Source: Candidatus Zixiibacteriota bacterium
Lineage (GTDB): Bacteria > Zixibacteria > MSB-5A5 > GN15 > FEB-12
DNA length: 64,000 nucleotides
Reading direction: 5' to 3'
Assembly (NCBI GenBank): GCA_019038695.1
Contig: JAHOYZ010000007.1
Coordinates: forward strand, 124,001 to 188,000
Of the stretch, positions 54,912 through 62,700 are shown in pieces. A model generated the notes under the pieces. That model saw nothing but the letters and a program-made list of their open reading frames with translations. It did not search any database and was not told where the DNA came from. The number at the start of each line of letters is the position of its first letter. Position 1 is the first letter of the stretch. The position numbers and the translations under genes were made by a program.

Positions 54912-55484
54912 ATGAAGCGATTTCTATGGATACTTGGAGTTCTAACCATCTTAATCCTGCCATCAATATCTTCGGCCCAGGTTGATCATTTTGGTGTCGT
55001 GGATACAATCTATGCCGATGTTGCCAAAATCAACGACGCTAATTGGTCAATAACGATCAATTACACAAACGATGAAGCCATATTGGGTTTGTCCGTGCCG
55101 CTGAAACTAACGGCCGGTGCAGTGAAGATTGTGGCCGACTCAGCAGTGTACGTGGGCGGCCGAGTGGAGCACTTCGCATATAAGAGCTTTCGCCCCGACA
55201 CCGTCATTCAATGTGTCACGCTTGGCATGATTGCCAATCTGGGACCAACTAAGAACGTGTTGGCCGCCGGACGAGGGCGACTGGCAACAATCTTTGTATC
55301 TTCCCTTGGTGGCAAGACTATTGAGAAGCTTGGTGTTGATACAACCACTACCTCGCCGAACAATTCATTGATGGTGATCGCTGACCGCAAAGAGCTGGAA
55401 GCACTCGGAAACGACTCGATCCCGGCTCATTTGGATCAGCGCGGCAGCATCTACCCAGCGTTTAAGGTTCTGTACGCTAAGTAA
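54912..55484 (+). CDS. Secreted beta-sandwich protein (cohesin-like)
   Basis: A 190-residue exported protein: signal peptide (about 1-22, ending SISSAQ) then a beta-rich domain. VDTIYADVAKINDANWSITI, NYTNDEAILGLSVPLKLTAG and GRLATIFVSSLG recall cohesin-type Ig-like modules that I associate with secreted proteins in this kind of bacterium. No dockerin or cell-wall anchor follows. CAGGAGGAAAC precedes the ATG. A strong terminator is 40 bases downstream. Binding partner unknown. Confidence 0.65.
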   Translation: MKRFLWILGVLTILILPSISSAQVDHFGVVDTIYADVAKINDANWSITINYTNDEAILGLSVPLKLTAGAVKIVADSAVYVGGRVEHFAYKSFRPDTVIQCVTLGMIANLGPTKNVLAAGRGRLATIFVSSLGGKTIEKLGVDTTTTSPNNSLMVIADRKELEALGNDSIPAHLDQRGSIYPAFKVLYAK

Positions 55485-55523
55485 TAATACTTAAAGATTC
55501 CGAACAGACCTGTATTTCAAGAG

Positions 55524-55554
55524 AAGGCCCGGCTGTTAGCCGGGCCTTGTTTTT
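55524..55554 (+). terminator. Rho-independent terminator
   Basis: AAGGCCCGGCT (55524-55534) and AGCCGGGCCTT (55538-55548) pair perfectly over 11 bp with a three-base loop, then GTTTTTG. It ends the TPR-lipoprotein/secreted-protein unit. Confidence 0.92.
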
Positions 55555-55592
55555 GTTCATTCAATACCGGGAACAATCTTGGTCAACTATAG

Positions 55593-55618
55593 AAAATGCC
55601 GACCTTTCGGCCGGCATT
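55593..55618 (-). terminator. Terminator of the CheV/histidine kinase operon
   Basis: AATGCCGGCC and GGTCGGCATT pair on the minus strand between 55595 and 55618, with one G-T/A mismatch position and a TTTTC tail, 39 bases after the CheV-like stop. Confidence 0.75.
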
Positions 55619-55656
55619 CCCCGCATTCACACGACTGTTAACGTGTAACAACAATT

Positions 55657-56616
55657 CTATTCAATAGGAACCGTCTCCTGGGATACCGGCACTCTCACCT
55701 TATCAAAGCCCGCCTCGGTGCGGTCGAGCTTTTCGCCTCGAATCAGTTTGTCAGCCGTCTGCAGAAGCAGATCGAGATTAAGTTTGGTTATGTGTGCATC
55801 GGCCTCAAGAAACTCAGCCCGCGCTTTCATGCCAATATCACCGATTGACGAATAGACTATTACGGGCGTTTCGGGTCTGTCCGACTGACGAATTCTCAAG
55901 GTCATGGCCAGCCCGTCCATCTGGGGCATCTCAACATCACAGACAACCAGATCGAACTTTGCTTGCTGAAAGACTTCCCAGCCCCGAGCTCCATCGGGTG
56001 CAGTCTGCACTTCGCACTCCAGATCGGTAAACTCGGTTACCAACATCGTACGAACGGCAGGAGAATCCTCAGCTATGAGAATGCGCTTGCCGCGCAAATC
56101 GACTTCCACGCTGCGAGCAGCTATATCCTGAACGCCCAGATGCGGACAGAGGTCCATCAGAATCGTCTCGTAGTCCAGCAATTGAATCATCTGGCGTTCA
56201 GTAGGGCGGACAATACCGATCGTGTAGCGTTGTTTAATGCCACTGAAAACATCATTAGCGTCAATGACATCTTCCCACTTGAAGTGATGTAGCCAATCGA
56301 TGCCATCGACCCAAAAACCGGTCTGGATTCCAAAAAACTCGGTCACGATGACCTTGCTATGCTTGGTGTTTTCGTTGGTTATCCCCAGGAAGGCGGACAG
56401 ATCGACTACCGGAATCAACTGGTCCATGTCTTTGAACACACCTTGTACGGCCGGATGAGACTCAGGCATTTGCGTAAATTCATTCAAATGCGAAACGATC
56501 TTACTGACCTTGAGAATGTTGATCCCGAAAGCTAACCCGCTGGCGTTATATTCCAGGACTCGCAGTTCATTTGATCCCGATTTCAGATATGATTCGGCAT
56601 CCATTTTCTCGGTCAT
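55657..56616 (-). CDS. CheV-like chemotaxis scaffold (CheW domain + receiver)
   Basis: A 319-residue protein joining a CheW-type coupling domain (about residues 15-165; LEYNASGLAFGINILKVSKI, QLIPVVDLSAFLGI, GFWVDGIDWLH) to a receiver domain (178-300; RILIAEDSPAVRTMLV with acidic pair Glu183/Asp184, phospho-acceptor Asp227 in LVVCDVEMPQMDG, conserved Lys in HITKLN). This is the CheV layout, an adaptor linking receptors to CheA. Start ATG 56616 follows GAGGAGAAATAAG. Its gene begins one base after the histidine kinase stop, so the two are a unit. No cheA or receptor gene is in the window. Confidence 0.88.
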   Translation of the reverse strand: MTEKMDAESYLKSGSNELRVLEYNASGLAFGINILKVSKIVSHLNEFTQMPESHPAVQGVFKDMDQLIPVVDLSAFLGITNENTKHSKVIVTEFFGIQTGFWVDGIDWLHHFKWEDVIDANDVFSGIKQRYTIGIVRPTERQMIQLLDYETILMDLCPHLGVQDIAARSVEVDLRGKRILIAEDSPAVRTMLVTEFTDLECEVQTAPDGARGWEVFQQAKFDLVVCDVEMPQMDGLAMTLRIRQSDRPETPVIVYSSIGDIGMKARAEFLEADAHITKLNLDLLLQTADKLIRGEKLDRTEAGFDKVRVPVSQETVPIE

Positions 56617-56617
56617 C

Positions 56618-57370
56618 TTATTTCTCCTCAACCATTTGTAATTTCACTGAAAAGACTGCACCGCCATCCGGGTGATTGTCAGCCATCACTGTACCCTTCA
56701 TACCGGTTGCGGCCAGCATACAAAAATATAGACCCAGACCAACTCCTCGGTGTTTTCCGGCCGCTCTCATGTTGATCTGGCCAAATTTCTCAAACAGAAC
56801 ACCAGGCTCGATATCATCAAACCCTGGACCAGAATCTTTAACGTGAATGTAGAAAGATGCCTTTCCCACCGATGTGTAGATCGTGATCTCACCGCCGGTG
56901 GGCGTGTGACGTAGACCATTATAAATGAAATTATCAAGAGTCCTTGCGAGCAAACCGGCATCGGCCTTTATCAGGGGACTGTCACCATCTCGGTTGACAC
57001 TGACGCTAACATCATTTTCGGCCGCCGCTCCTTGCGCCAGACTAGCTACTTCATCAATGATTACATCCGGATCCAATTCGGTCATATTGACCGGCAAACC
57101 AACACTTCCAGACCTGGCTACGGCAAGAATATCGTAGACAATCGTCTCTGCCCGGTGCATTGCCACCTTGCTGGAAGAGACCAATTCACGATGTGTCGCC
57201 TTCTCAGGATTGTACTTCCCCTCATCAAGGAGCTTCAGGATGTACTTCATGGAGGCCAACGGAGGTTCAAGATCGTGAATAAACAACGAAAATACTTCAA
57301 GCCATTTATCAGCCTCGTGGCCTTCGGTTACTAGACCCGGTGCGTCCTTATCATCTATTAATACTCCCAT
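56618..57370 (-). CDS. Minimal soluble histidine kinase
   Basis: A 250-residue cytoplasmic kinase without membrane or sensor domains. The dimerization/phosphoacceptor part has His32 in FSLFIHDLEPPLASMKYI, and the ATPase has the N-box LDNFIYNGLRHTP, G1 box DSGPGFDD, F box LFEKFGQIN and G2 box GVGLGLYFCM. Its first 20 residues are short and polar, so the input signal must come from a partner, most simply the CheV-like protein encoded just downstream, which carries a receiver. That pairing is inferred from gene order. Confidence 0.85.
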   Translation of the reverse strand: MGVLIDDKDAPGLVTEGHEADKWLEVFSLFIHDLEPPLASMKYILKLLDEGKYNPEKATHRELVSSSKVAMHRAETIVYDILAVARSGSVGLPVNMTELDPDVIIDEVASLAQGAAAENDVSVSVNRDGDSPLIKADAGLLARTLDNFIYNGLRHTPTGGEITIYTSVGKASFYIHVKDSGPGFDDIEPGVLFEKFGQINMRAAGKHRGVGLGLYFCMLAATGMKGTVMADNHPDGGAVFSVKLQMVEEK

Positions 57371-57518
57371 CGATCTCCTCTAATGGTCCCCTATCCTGCG
57401 CATGGCAGAAGGCGCCCTTCCTTTCATATTAGTATCGTCAGACGGTCACGATTTGGTTAGCCACTATGAGGGCAGATATTTGGTCAAACACAGCTTGATT
57501 GGTATTGGGATCGGGGAT

Positions 57519-57547
57519 CAAAAAAACCGCCCTGAAATAGGGCGGTT
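57519..57547 (-). terminator. Terminator after the M23 peptidase gene
   Basis: On the minus strand AACCGCCCT and AGGGCGGTT pair perfectly over nine bases (57525-57547), followed by seven T. It lies 27 bases beyond the stop codon. Confidence 0.9.
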
Positions 57548-57574
57548 ATCTTTTTCGGCCAAGCAATAAGATAC

Positions 57575-58477
57575 TTACATGTCGTTCAGGATATGTCGGT
57601 AGGGATTGATGGACTTGCCGTTGCGAATAACCTCGTAATGCAGATGAGGACCAGTGGAGTAACCAGTCGAACCCATCAATCCAATGACATCGCCACGCTT
57701 GACTTGTTGCCCGCGTTTGACCTTATATTCAGACAAGTGAGCATAACGGGATACAAACCCGTAGCCATGGTCAATCACAATTGTCTTGCCCATACCGCCG
57801 TTCTTCCGCACCGATGATACTCTCCCGTCAGCGGATGCCACTATCGGCGTACCGGTGTGGTTGGCGATATCCAGACCTCTATGCATCTGCTTAATACCTG
57901 TGAACGGGTCCGCCTTCATACCGTAGCTGCGAGATATCCAGCCCCTGGAGGGCCAGATGGAAGGCGTATGATCGAGGCGATCTTTGACCGATAACATCGA
58001 AGATTCTACTTCGGCATACTTCTCAAGCTCAAACTGCGATAACCGTAGAAGATGATCAACTTCCACTTCGGTTTCGAGAGCCTCTACCTCCACTTCCGAA
58101 CGTGTCACCAATTCCGGCGAGGTAGGACCACCTATTCCCAGTTGTCTCTGCTGCAAATCAATTTCGGGAAGATCGAACAGGGAACGGATACGGATCTCTT
58201 TCTGGACTAACTCCTCGTAGCGCTTCTCAACCTCGGCCATATGCCAGCGCATCTGCTCGAACCCCTCCTGCAGCGATCGGTTCTCAGCCTGCAACGCTTC
58301 CAGCTCCTTGCTATCCACACGGTTTGAGAAATAACCGGATGAAGCAAAGAAACTGCCCAGCACAAGCAGGACAACCACCAGAGCACAACCATAAATCAAA
58401 ACGACAGGGAGACGCACCTGTTTTAGTGCCCCCTCCGAGCCGGGGATAAGCATTACTGTCAATTTCTTCTTTAACAA
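57575..58477 (-). CDS. Membrane-anchored M23 peptidase with coiled coil
   Basis: A 300-residue protein: N-terminal cytoplasmic basic segment, one membrane helix (about 23-45, VVLIYGCALVVVLLVLGS), a coiled coil (about 55-100, ELEALQAENRSLQEGFEQMR), then a LytM domain (about 185-300) with GIKQMHRGLDIANHTGTPIV, VIDHGYGFVSRYAHLS and GPHLHYEVIRNG. All zinc ligands (His, Asp, His-x-His) are present, so it is likely a true peptidoglycan endopeptidase; MepM and the Bacillus SpoIIQ-type proteins share the plan. It starts at a TTG at 58477, the only reasonable start before the helix. Confidence 0.88.
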   Translation of the reverse strand: MLKKKLTVMLIPGSEGALKQVRLPVVLIYGCALVVVLLVLGSFFASSGYFSNRVDSKELEALQAENRSLQEGFEQMRWHMAEVEKRYEELVQKEIRIRSLFDLPEIDLQQRQLGIGGPTSPELVTRSEVEVEALETEVEVDHLLRLSQFELEKYAEVESSMLSVKDRLDHTPSIWPSRGWISRSYGMKADPFTGIKQMHRGLDIANHTGTPIVASADGRVSSVRKNGGMGKTIVIDHGYGFVSRYAHLSEYKVKRGQQVKRGDVIGLMGSTGYSTGPHLHYEVIRNGKSINPYRHILNDM

Positions 58478-58600
58478 ACCAAATACTCTTTCAAAATACG
58501 TTCAAATCAGTAAAACAACTTCGGGCAGCCAACATGACCACCACATTGGGGCCTAACGTATTCCTCGGCCTGCCCCTTGTCAAGTTTTATCGCAGTCATC

Positions 58601-58747
58601 TCACTTAATGAGCACGTACTCTCTTTTCAGTACCTTATCAACAATCCTGGCCAGCTTGTCGGACTGTAACATCTGCAAACTATACAGATGCCAGTACATC
58701 TTCTTAGGTAACCCCGGACGGGGGCGGTTAATCTTTTTACTACTCAT
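58601..58747 (-). CDS. 48-residue small basic protein
   Basis: A small open frame (48 codons) with ATG at 58745-58747 and an excellent ribosome binding site, TGGAGGTAGC, nine bases upstream. It reads MSSKKINRPRPGLPKKMYWH, then LYSLQMLQSDKLARIVDKVL and KREYVLIK. The Leu/Ile-rich second half should form an amphipathic helix, with a basic Pro-containing N-terminus. No family is recognised; small proteins of this composition often bind nucleic acid or membranes, but nothing here decides. It stands between the M23 peptidase and the SDR genes. Confidence 0.6.
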   Translation of the reverse strand: MSSKKINRPRPGLPKKMYWHLYSLQMLQSDKLARIVDKVLKREYVLIK

Positions 58748-59129
58748 CAGTTGCTACCTCCAGGCGGTCTCTGTCCACCCGTAAGAGGCCTCAACTATTG
58801 CTCCCATTATCGGGTGGATCGGCGTAAAAATTAAGGCTATTTCACTGGAACAGCTCAATGCACGTCCTATGCCGGATATCAGCAGGATTATATGAGCTTT
58901 TCTCGTCCCGTATGCTATTGTATAACAACAACATAACATCACCCTTCCGCAAGTTGTCGGGTAACTAAGGGTAACATTATGACCAATTCTGCAGGGTCAA
59001 TCCATCATTTGCCCTGCTAACTCCAATTGTCGTACCCTCTTCCTTGTTCCCTCAGGATTGTTCGAGAACTATGCAGGTGTGCACGATTCCTGCTGTTACC
59101 ATCCCCCCGCAAGTTGACAGCCCCGCCAG
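58748..59129. other. About 380 bases without a gene
   Basis: Lies between the small protein and the SDR promoter. A 62-codon minus-strand frame (58754-58942) has no ribosome binding site and is not called. The phrase CCGCAAGTTG occurs twice (58949 and 59107 regions). No RNA gene was recognised. Confidence 0.4.
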
Positions 59130-59158
59130 TTGACGATCACACTGTGATTGTTTAGATT
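59130..59158 (+). promoter_or_regulatory. Sigma-70-like promoter with embedded operator-like palindrome before the SDR gene
   Basis: TTGACG (59130-59135) and TAGATT (59153-59158) have a 17-base spacer. The spacer contains ATCACACTGTGAT (59136-59148), a perfect odd palindrome placed where a repressor would block polymerase. Confidence 0.45.
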
Positions 59159-59200
59159 TGTCAAAAGAAACAATACTCGCTCATTGACAACAGGAGGCCT

Positions 59201-59962
59201 ATGTCAACTCTGAAAGATAAAGTAGTAATGATCACCGGCGCTTCGGCCGGTATCGGTAAAGCGTGCGCCCGGAAATTCGCCGAGCAGGGAGCTAAGCTTG
59301 TTCTGGTAGCACGTCGTCTGGATCGTCTGGAGCAATTGCAGAAGAAACTCGACACAGACTGCTGTCTGCTCGAATTGGATATCCGCGACCATCAGGCGGT
59401 CGAGTTGGCGATTAGTGGGCTGGCTGATCCTTGGAACGAAATCGACGTGCTTGTCAATAATGCCGGTCTCGGACGTGGACTGGACAAAATACAGGATGGC
59501 GATATTGGCGGTTGGAATGAGATGATCGACACCAACGTCAAAGGTCTGCTTCATGTTTCCCGGGCGGTGCTGCCGGGGATGGTCGTTCGTGAACGGGGGC
59601 ATGTTATCAATATCGGGTCCATCGCCGGCCATCAGGTGTACCCCGGGGGGAATGTTTATTGCGCGACTAAACATGCCGTCGATGCGATCACGAAGGGGAT
59701 GCGGATTGATCTGGTTGACACGCCGATCAGGGTTTCGACGGTTGATCCCGGTTTAGTGGAAACAGAGTTTGCGACGGTTCGCTTTGACGGAGACAAGGAA
59801 CGAGCCGCGCAGACGTACCAGGGTTATCAGCCGTTGACCGGAGACGACATTGCGGAGGCGGTGGTATGGACAGCCGACCGACCTGCTCATGTTCAGATTG
59901 GCGAGATTGTCATCTATCCTACTGCCCAGGCTTCGGCGATGGTGCTGAATAAGAAGGGGTGA
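59201..59962 (+). CDS. Short-chain dehydrogenase/reductase, YdfG-like
   Basis: NAD(P)-dependent oxidoreductase. The 253 residues show the cofactor motif TGASAGIG (12-19), NNAG (86-89), and the catalytic Ser140 (IGSIAGHQ), Tyr153 and Lys157 (VYCATK). The pattern VDPGLVETEF and the end QIGEIVIYPTAQ place it near the 3-hydroxy-acid dehydrogenase YdfG group; exact substrate is unknown. CAGGAGGCCT precedes the ATG, and a palindrome-bearing promoter lies 40 bases further upstream. Transcribed alone. Confidence 0.9.
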   Translation: MSTLKDKVVMITGASAGIGKACARKFAEQGAKLVLVARRLDRLEQLQKKLDTDCCLLELDIRDHQAVELAISGLADPWNEIDVLVNNAGLGRGLDKIQDGDIGGWNEMIDTNVKGLLHVSRAVLPGMVVRERGHVINIGSIAGHQVYPGGNVYCATKHAVDAITKGMRIDLVDTPIRVSTVDPGLVETEFATVRFDGDKERAAQTYQGYQPLTGDDIAEAVVWTADRPAHVQIGEIVIYPTAQASAMVLNKKG

Positions 59963-59999
59963 GGGGAGGGCGATGGGTGCCATGCTAACTTCTTGGTGG

Positions 60000-60017
60000 C
60001 CCACAGCTTGCTGTGGG
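60000..60017. repeat. REP-like hairpin, GGCCCACAGC type
   Basis: CCCACAGC (60000-60007) pairs with GCTGTGGG (60010-60017). It adjoins two further palindromes, forming a cluster of three in 140 bases between the SDR and acetyltransferase genes. Confidence 0.55.
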
Positions 60018-60041
60018 ATCCATGGCTCTGTTGAGTCTTCA

Positions 60042-60074
60042 GTAGGGCAGGAGCGCTAAGGGCTCCTGCCCTAC
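60042..60074. repeat. REP-like palindrome, perfect 13-bp arms
   Basis: GTAGGGCAGGAGC (60042-60054) and GCTCCTGCCCTAC (60062-60074) are perfect inverted copies around seven bases. Best-preserved member of the family. Confidence 0.75.
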
Positions 60075-60108
60075 CAAAGACTGGGGACATATTTCGAACT
60101 ATCGAAGT

Positions 60109-60137
60109 GGCGGAACCACCAAGGGGTTCCGCCCTAC
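60109..60137. repeat. REP-like palindrome, GGCGGAACC type
   Basis: GGCGGAACC (60109-60117) pairs with GGTTCCGCC (60125-60133), followed by CTAC as in the other members. It lies 18 bases before the stop of the acetyltransferase gene. Confidence 0.65.
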
Positions 60138-60154
60138 AAGACGGTTGGACAGGC

Positions 60155-60619
60155 TCAGTCCTTCACCTTGCATATCCATTCGATTTCGCCGTCATAGACA
60201 ATGCCCGTATCGACGAAACCCAGGCTTGCATAAAGACCAGAAGCTGGATCGTTGCCGGGGACAATCGTTACGCCGATCTGGATGCATTGCGGAAAGGTTG
60301 TCTTGATATAAGTCATCGCGGCGATCATAGTCGCCCGGCCATACCCTTTGCCCTGACACGATTTGTCGATCACAAGACCGTTGATCCAGTAGTCACGATC
60401 ACTGGACGCCGAACAGGTGATAGATAAGAAACCAACTAGTTGGTCTCCATCATATGCAGCAAGGGGGTAATACCCCCGACGGGGAGCTTCCGGTTTGATA
60501 TACGCCTCGGCCAGCGACCACGCCGTCGATGGCACCAGTTCCTCCTGCTCGGGATGAACACTCAGAGCGATAACATCAAGCCAGTTGTCGGCGTCGACCG
60601 GTCGTAGATCAATCGTCAT
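60155..60619 (-). CDS. GNAT-family acetyltransferase
   Basis: A 154-residue acetyl-CoA-dependent transferase, start ATG 60619 behind GGGGAGAAATC. Motifs: MTIDLRPVDADNWLDVIALS at the N-terminus, GYYPLAAYDGDQLVGFLSIT, the CoA loop VIDKSCQGKGYGRATMIAAM and the closing GNDPASGLYASLGFVDTG. The pattern EAERLY-free substrate part is closest to SpeG/BltD-like diamine acetyltransferases (family memory, not proven). Its start overlaps the stop of the methyltransferase gene by four bases. Confidence 0.85.
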   Translation of the reverse strand: MTIDLRPVDADNWLDVIALSVHPEQEELVPSTAWSLAEAYIKPEAPRRGYYPLAAYDGDQLVGFLSITCSASSDRDYWINGLVIDKSCQGKGYGRATMIAAMTYIKTTFPQCIQIGVTIVPGNDPASGLYASLGFVDTGIVYDGEIEWICKVKD

Positions 60620-61422
60620 GATTTCTCCCCTATGAGCATGTAGCACAATGGTACTTTCTTTTCTTTCTCAATCGGTCCGAACGTCCCGTCGATGTCGTGT
60701 TCGTATTCAAGAAGTTCCTTGATAGCGATTCCACTGCGGATGATCGGATTGATGATATCCGACACCTTTTGGGTGTAACAGTAAGAAGTTTTGGCATCAT
60801 ACCTTGTGCCACCGACATAGTCGATACCGTCATTGGTGACCCACGGGTCGGTACGAAAATAGGAATAGGCGACCTGAAGCGGATTGTTCAGATCAAACTC
60901 AGGTTCATCTTCGGCAGGAAAACAATAGAGGAACGGATGAGTTTCGTAGATCAACAATTTGCCACCCGGTTTGAGTATTCGTGCTACGGCCATGAAAAAC
61001 AGATCCAGATCAGGCAACCAGACCAACGCCCCGATGGAAATGTAGACCAGATCGAAAGAACCGTTGTATACCTCTCCTATGTCATAAACATCTGTGCGAA
61101 CAAATGAACAATCTACTCTCGCAATCTCACCAAGTTCCTTCGCCTCTTCGATGGCATTATCGGAAATGTCGAATCCCACGCCCGATTTCGCCCCGAGATT
61201 CACCATTGAGATGACCTCGCGACCGTTGTTGCACGAAGTTTGAGCGACAGCTTTGCCCTCCAGATTCAGCTCGCGCAATTTGGTGATTATGTGTTCATCA
61301 AGAGTAGAGAACCCCGATTTGCCAAAAGCCTTTTTCAGTTCGTCTTTGCGAGCTTCCCGATGCTTGACCGTAGCTTCGTTCCAGGCCAGGCGGTTGGCCT
61401 GTGCGATTTCTTGTCGATCCAC
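60616..61422 (-). CDS. Class I SAM-dependent methyltransferase
   Basis: A 268-residue cytoplasmic methyltransferase starting at GTG 61422, chosen for AAGGAG five bases upstream; the open frame continues to 61593 but would add cysteine-rich, non-coding-looking sequence. Motif I is GKAVAQTSCNNGREVISMVN followed by the acidic VGFDISDNAIEEA; motif II region is FDLVYISIGALVWLPDL, then ARILKPGGKLLIYETHPFLY. Substrate unknown. It forms a two-gene unit with the downstream acetyltransferase. Confidence 0.85.
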   Translation of the reverse strand: MDRQEIAQANRLAWNEATVKHREARKDELKKAFGKSGFSTLDEHIITKLRELNLEGKAVAQTSCNNGREVISMVNLGAKSGVGFDISDNAIEEAKELGEIARVDCSFVRTDVYDIGEVYNGSFDLVYISIGALVWLPDLDLFFMAVARILKPGGKLLIYETHPFLYCFPAEDEPEFDLNNPLQVAYSYFRTDPWVTNDGIDYVGGTRYDAKTSYCYTQKVSDIINPIIRSGIAIKELLEYEHDIDGTFGPIEKEKKVPLCYMLIGEKS

Positions 61423-61521
61423 AGCGTCTCCTTGAATAACTAATTTATTCTGTCTTTCGTATACGTCAAGTTCGGGTTCTTTGCAATCGTTTTGTTGACA
61501 GAAGCCTGGAACTCTGAAGGT

Positions 61522-61555
61522 AAAAGAAAAACCGCCGGGTAGGGAGACCCGACGG
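61522..61555 (-). terminator. Terminator after the flagellin gene
   Basis: On the minus strand CCGTCGGGT and ACCCGGCGG pair (one G-T wobble) around six bases, followed by TTTTTCTTTT. It lies about 55 bases past the flagellin stop. Confidence 0.85.
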
Positions 61556-61610
61556 CATTCACAAGGAGCTCGGCAATCCATGCCATTGTACAAGGAGGTT
61601 GAGGTGGAGA

Positions 61611-62378
61611 CTATTGTCCGAACAGCTTCAGAACCGAACTGGCGCCGATATTAGAATGGGCCAGAAGCATAACACTCGCTTTGAGTTTGAATGACTCCGC
61701 TATGAAATTGGTATACTCAGCGGCATAGTCAGCATCACGCAAATTGCTTTCGGCTGAGATCAGGTTTGACTTCGTTACTTCAAGCGAGGCTCGCCGGGAT
61801 TCGAGATCGTTGGCCTGGATAGCACCGAGACTGACCTGGACCTGGTCAACTTCGGCAATGGCCGCATCTATCATTGCAATCGAATCTTCAGCAGCTTCGG
61901 CTGTTGACAGATCAATGTCATCAAGTGTGCTTACAGCCGCCAATGAACCTTCAGATCCGTCTAATATGTTTTTGCCATTGTACTCGGCTGTATTGATAGC
62001 GTGATTGTAACCGGCCGTTGTCGCTACCGCAGCGGCCTCGTAGGCCGCCTGTGCTGCATCGCTGTTGCCGCCTTCATTGGCTGCCCCGATCGCCAGGGTG
62101 CGCAACTCGGTCAATTTGGATCGAAGTTGCCCGACACTCGATGACGCGTACTGGTAACGATTGATATTGGCTGAGACGTTCTCTATCTCCTGATTGAGAC
62201 CAGCAATCTGCGAACGTAACTGTTCCGAAATAACCAAATCTGCCGGTCCGTCTGAAGCTCGATTGATCCTTATACCCGAAGACAGGCGTTCCAGTGACTG
62301 AAACATCTTTGAGCGACTCTTGCTAATACCTTGAAAGAGACTCATCGCGCCCAGGTTTGTATTGATACTAAAAGCCAT
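61611..62378 (-). CDS. fliC: Short flagellin
   Basis: Filament subunit of a flagellum. The 255-residue product from ATG 62378 (GGGAGAG upstream) has the D0/D1 N-terminus MAFSINTNLGAMSLFQ, SLERLSSGIRINRASDGPAD and LVISEQLRSQIAGLNQEIEN, a brief middle, and the C-terminal ESRRASLEVTKSNLISAESN, LRDADYAAEYTNF and ASVMLLAHSNIGASSVLKLF. There is hardly any D2/D3 surface domain, so the filament would be thin-walled. The C-terminus differs from the common ANQxxxxVLxLL ending. No other flagellar gene is in the window. Confidence 0.93.
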   Translation of the reverse strand: MAFSINTNLGAMSLFQGISKSRSKMFQSLERLSSGIRINRASDGPADLVISEQLRSQIAGLNQEIENVSANINRYQYASSSVGQLRSKLTELRTLAIGAANEGGNSDAAQAAYEAAAVATTAGYNHAINTAEYNGKNILDGSEGSLAAVSTLDDIDLSTAEAAEDSIAMIDAAIAEVDQVQVSLGAIQANDLESRRASLEVTKSNLISAESNLRDADYAAEYTNFIAESFKLKASVMLLAHSNIGASSVLKLFGQ

Positions 62379-62426
62379 AGAACTCTCCCGCCCCAGCCAG
62401 GGGCTATTTAGGTCAGGCATGAGTAG

Positions 62427-62443
62427 AGCATCGTTGGTGCCAA
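62427..62443 (-). promoter_or_regulatory. Sigma-54-type promoter before the flagellin gene
   Basis: On the minus strand TTGGCACCAACGATGCT has GG and GC separated by exactly ten bases, and TTGGCAC in the -24 element is a strong match; the -12 element is ATGC instead of TTGC. It leaves about 40 bases to the flagellin start. Confidence 0.55.
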
Positions 62444-62587
62444 TCGAGCAAGAAACATAACTCCGGCATTGATAATGCATTACGCTGCGTGATAAATTGA
62501 GCCCACGACTACTACTTGTCAATTCTATGGTATGATCCCCACACCCTGTTGCACTTGGCGGACAGTTCACCAAATAGATCCAGAACA

Positions 62588-62633
62588 TAAAAAATGCCGC
62601 CGGTAGGGTAGTTTACCCGGCGACACTGTGGAG
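62588..62633 (-). terminator. Terminator after ftsZ
   Basis: On the minus strand GTCGCCGGGTA and TACCGGCGGC pair with one bulge, followed by TTTTTT, about 70 bases beyond the ftsZ stop. Confidence 0.8.
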
Positions 62634-62700
62634 GAACCAAACAGCAGATTTCGTCTGCTTTATGGGTATTTGTATCTATTCATCAACTTCCAATTGGCTA

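Noticed and set aside
58754-58942. 62-codon minus-strand frame
   Set aside because: No ribosome binding site; the convincing small gene at 58601-58747 lies just beside it in another frame.
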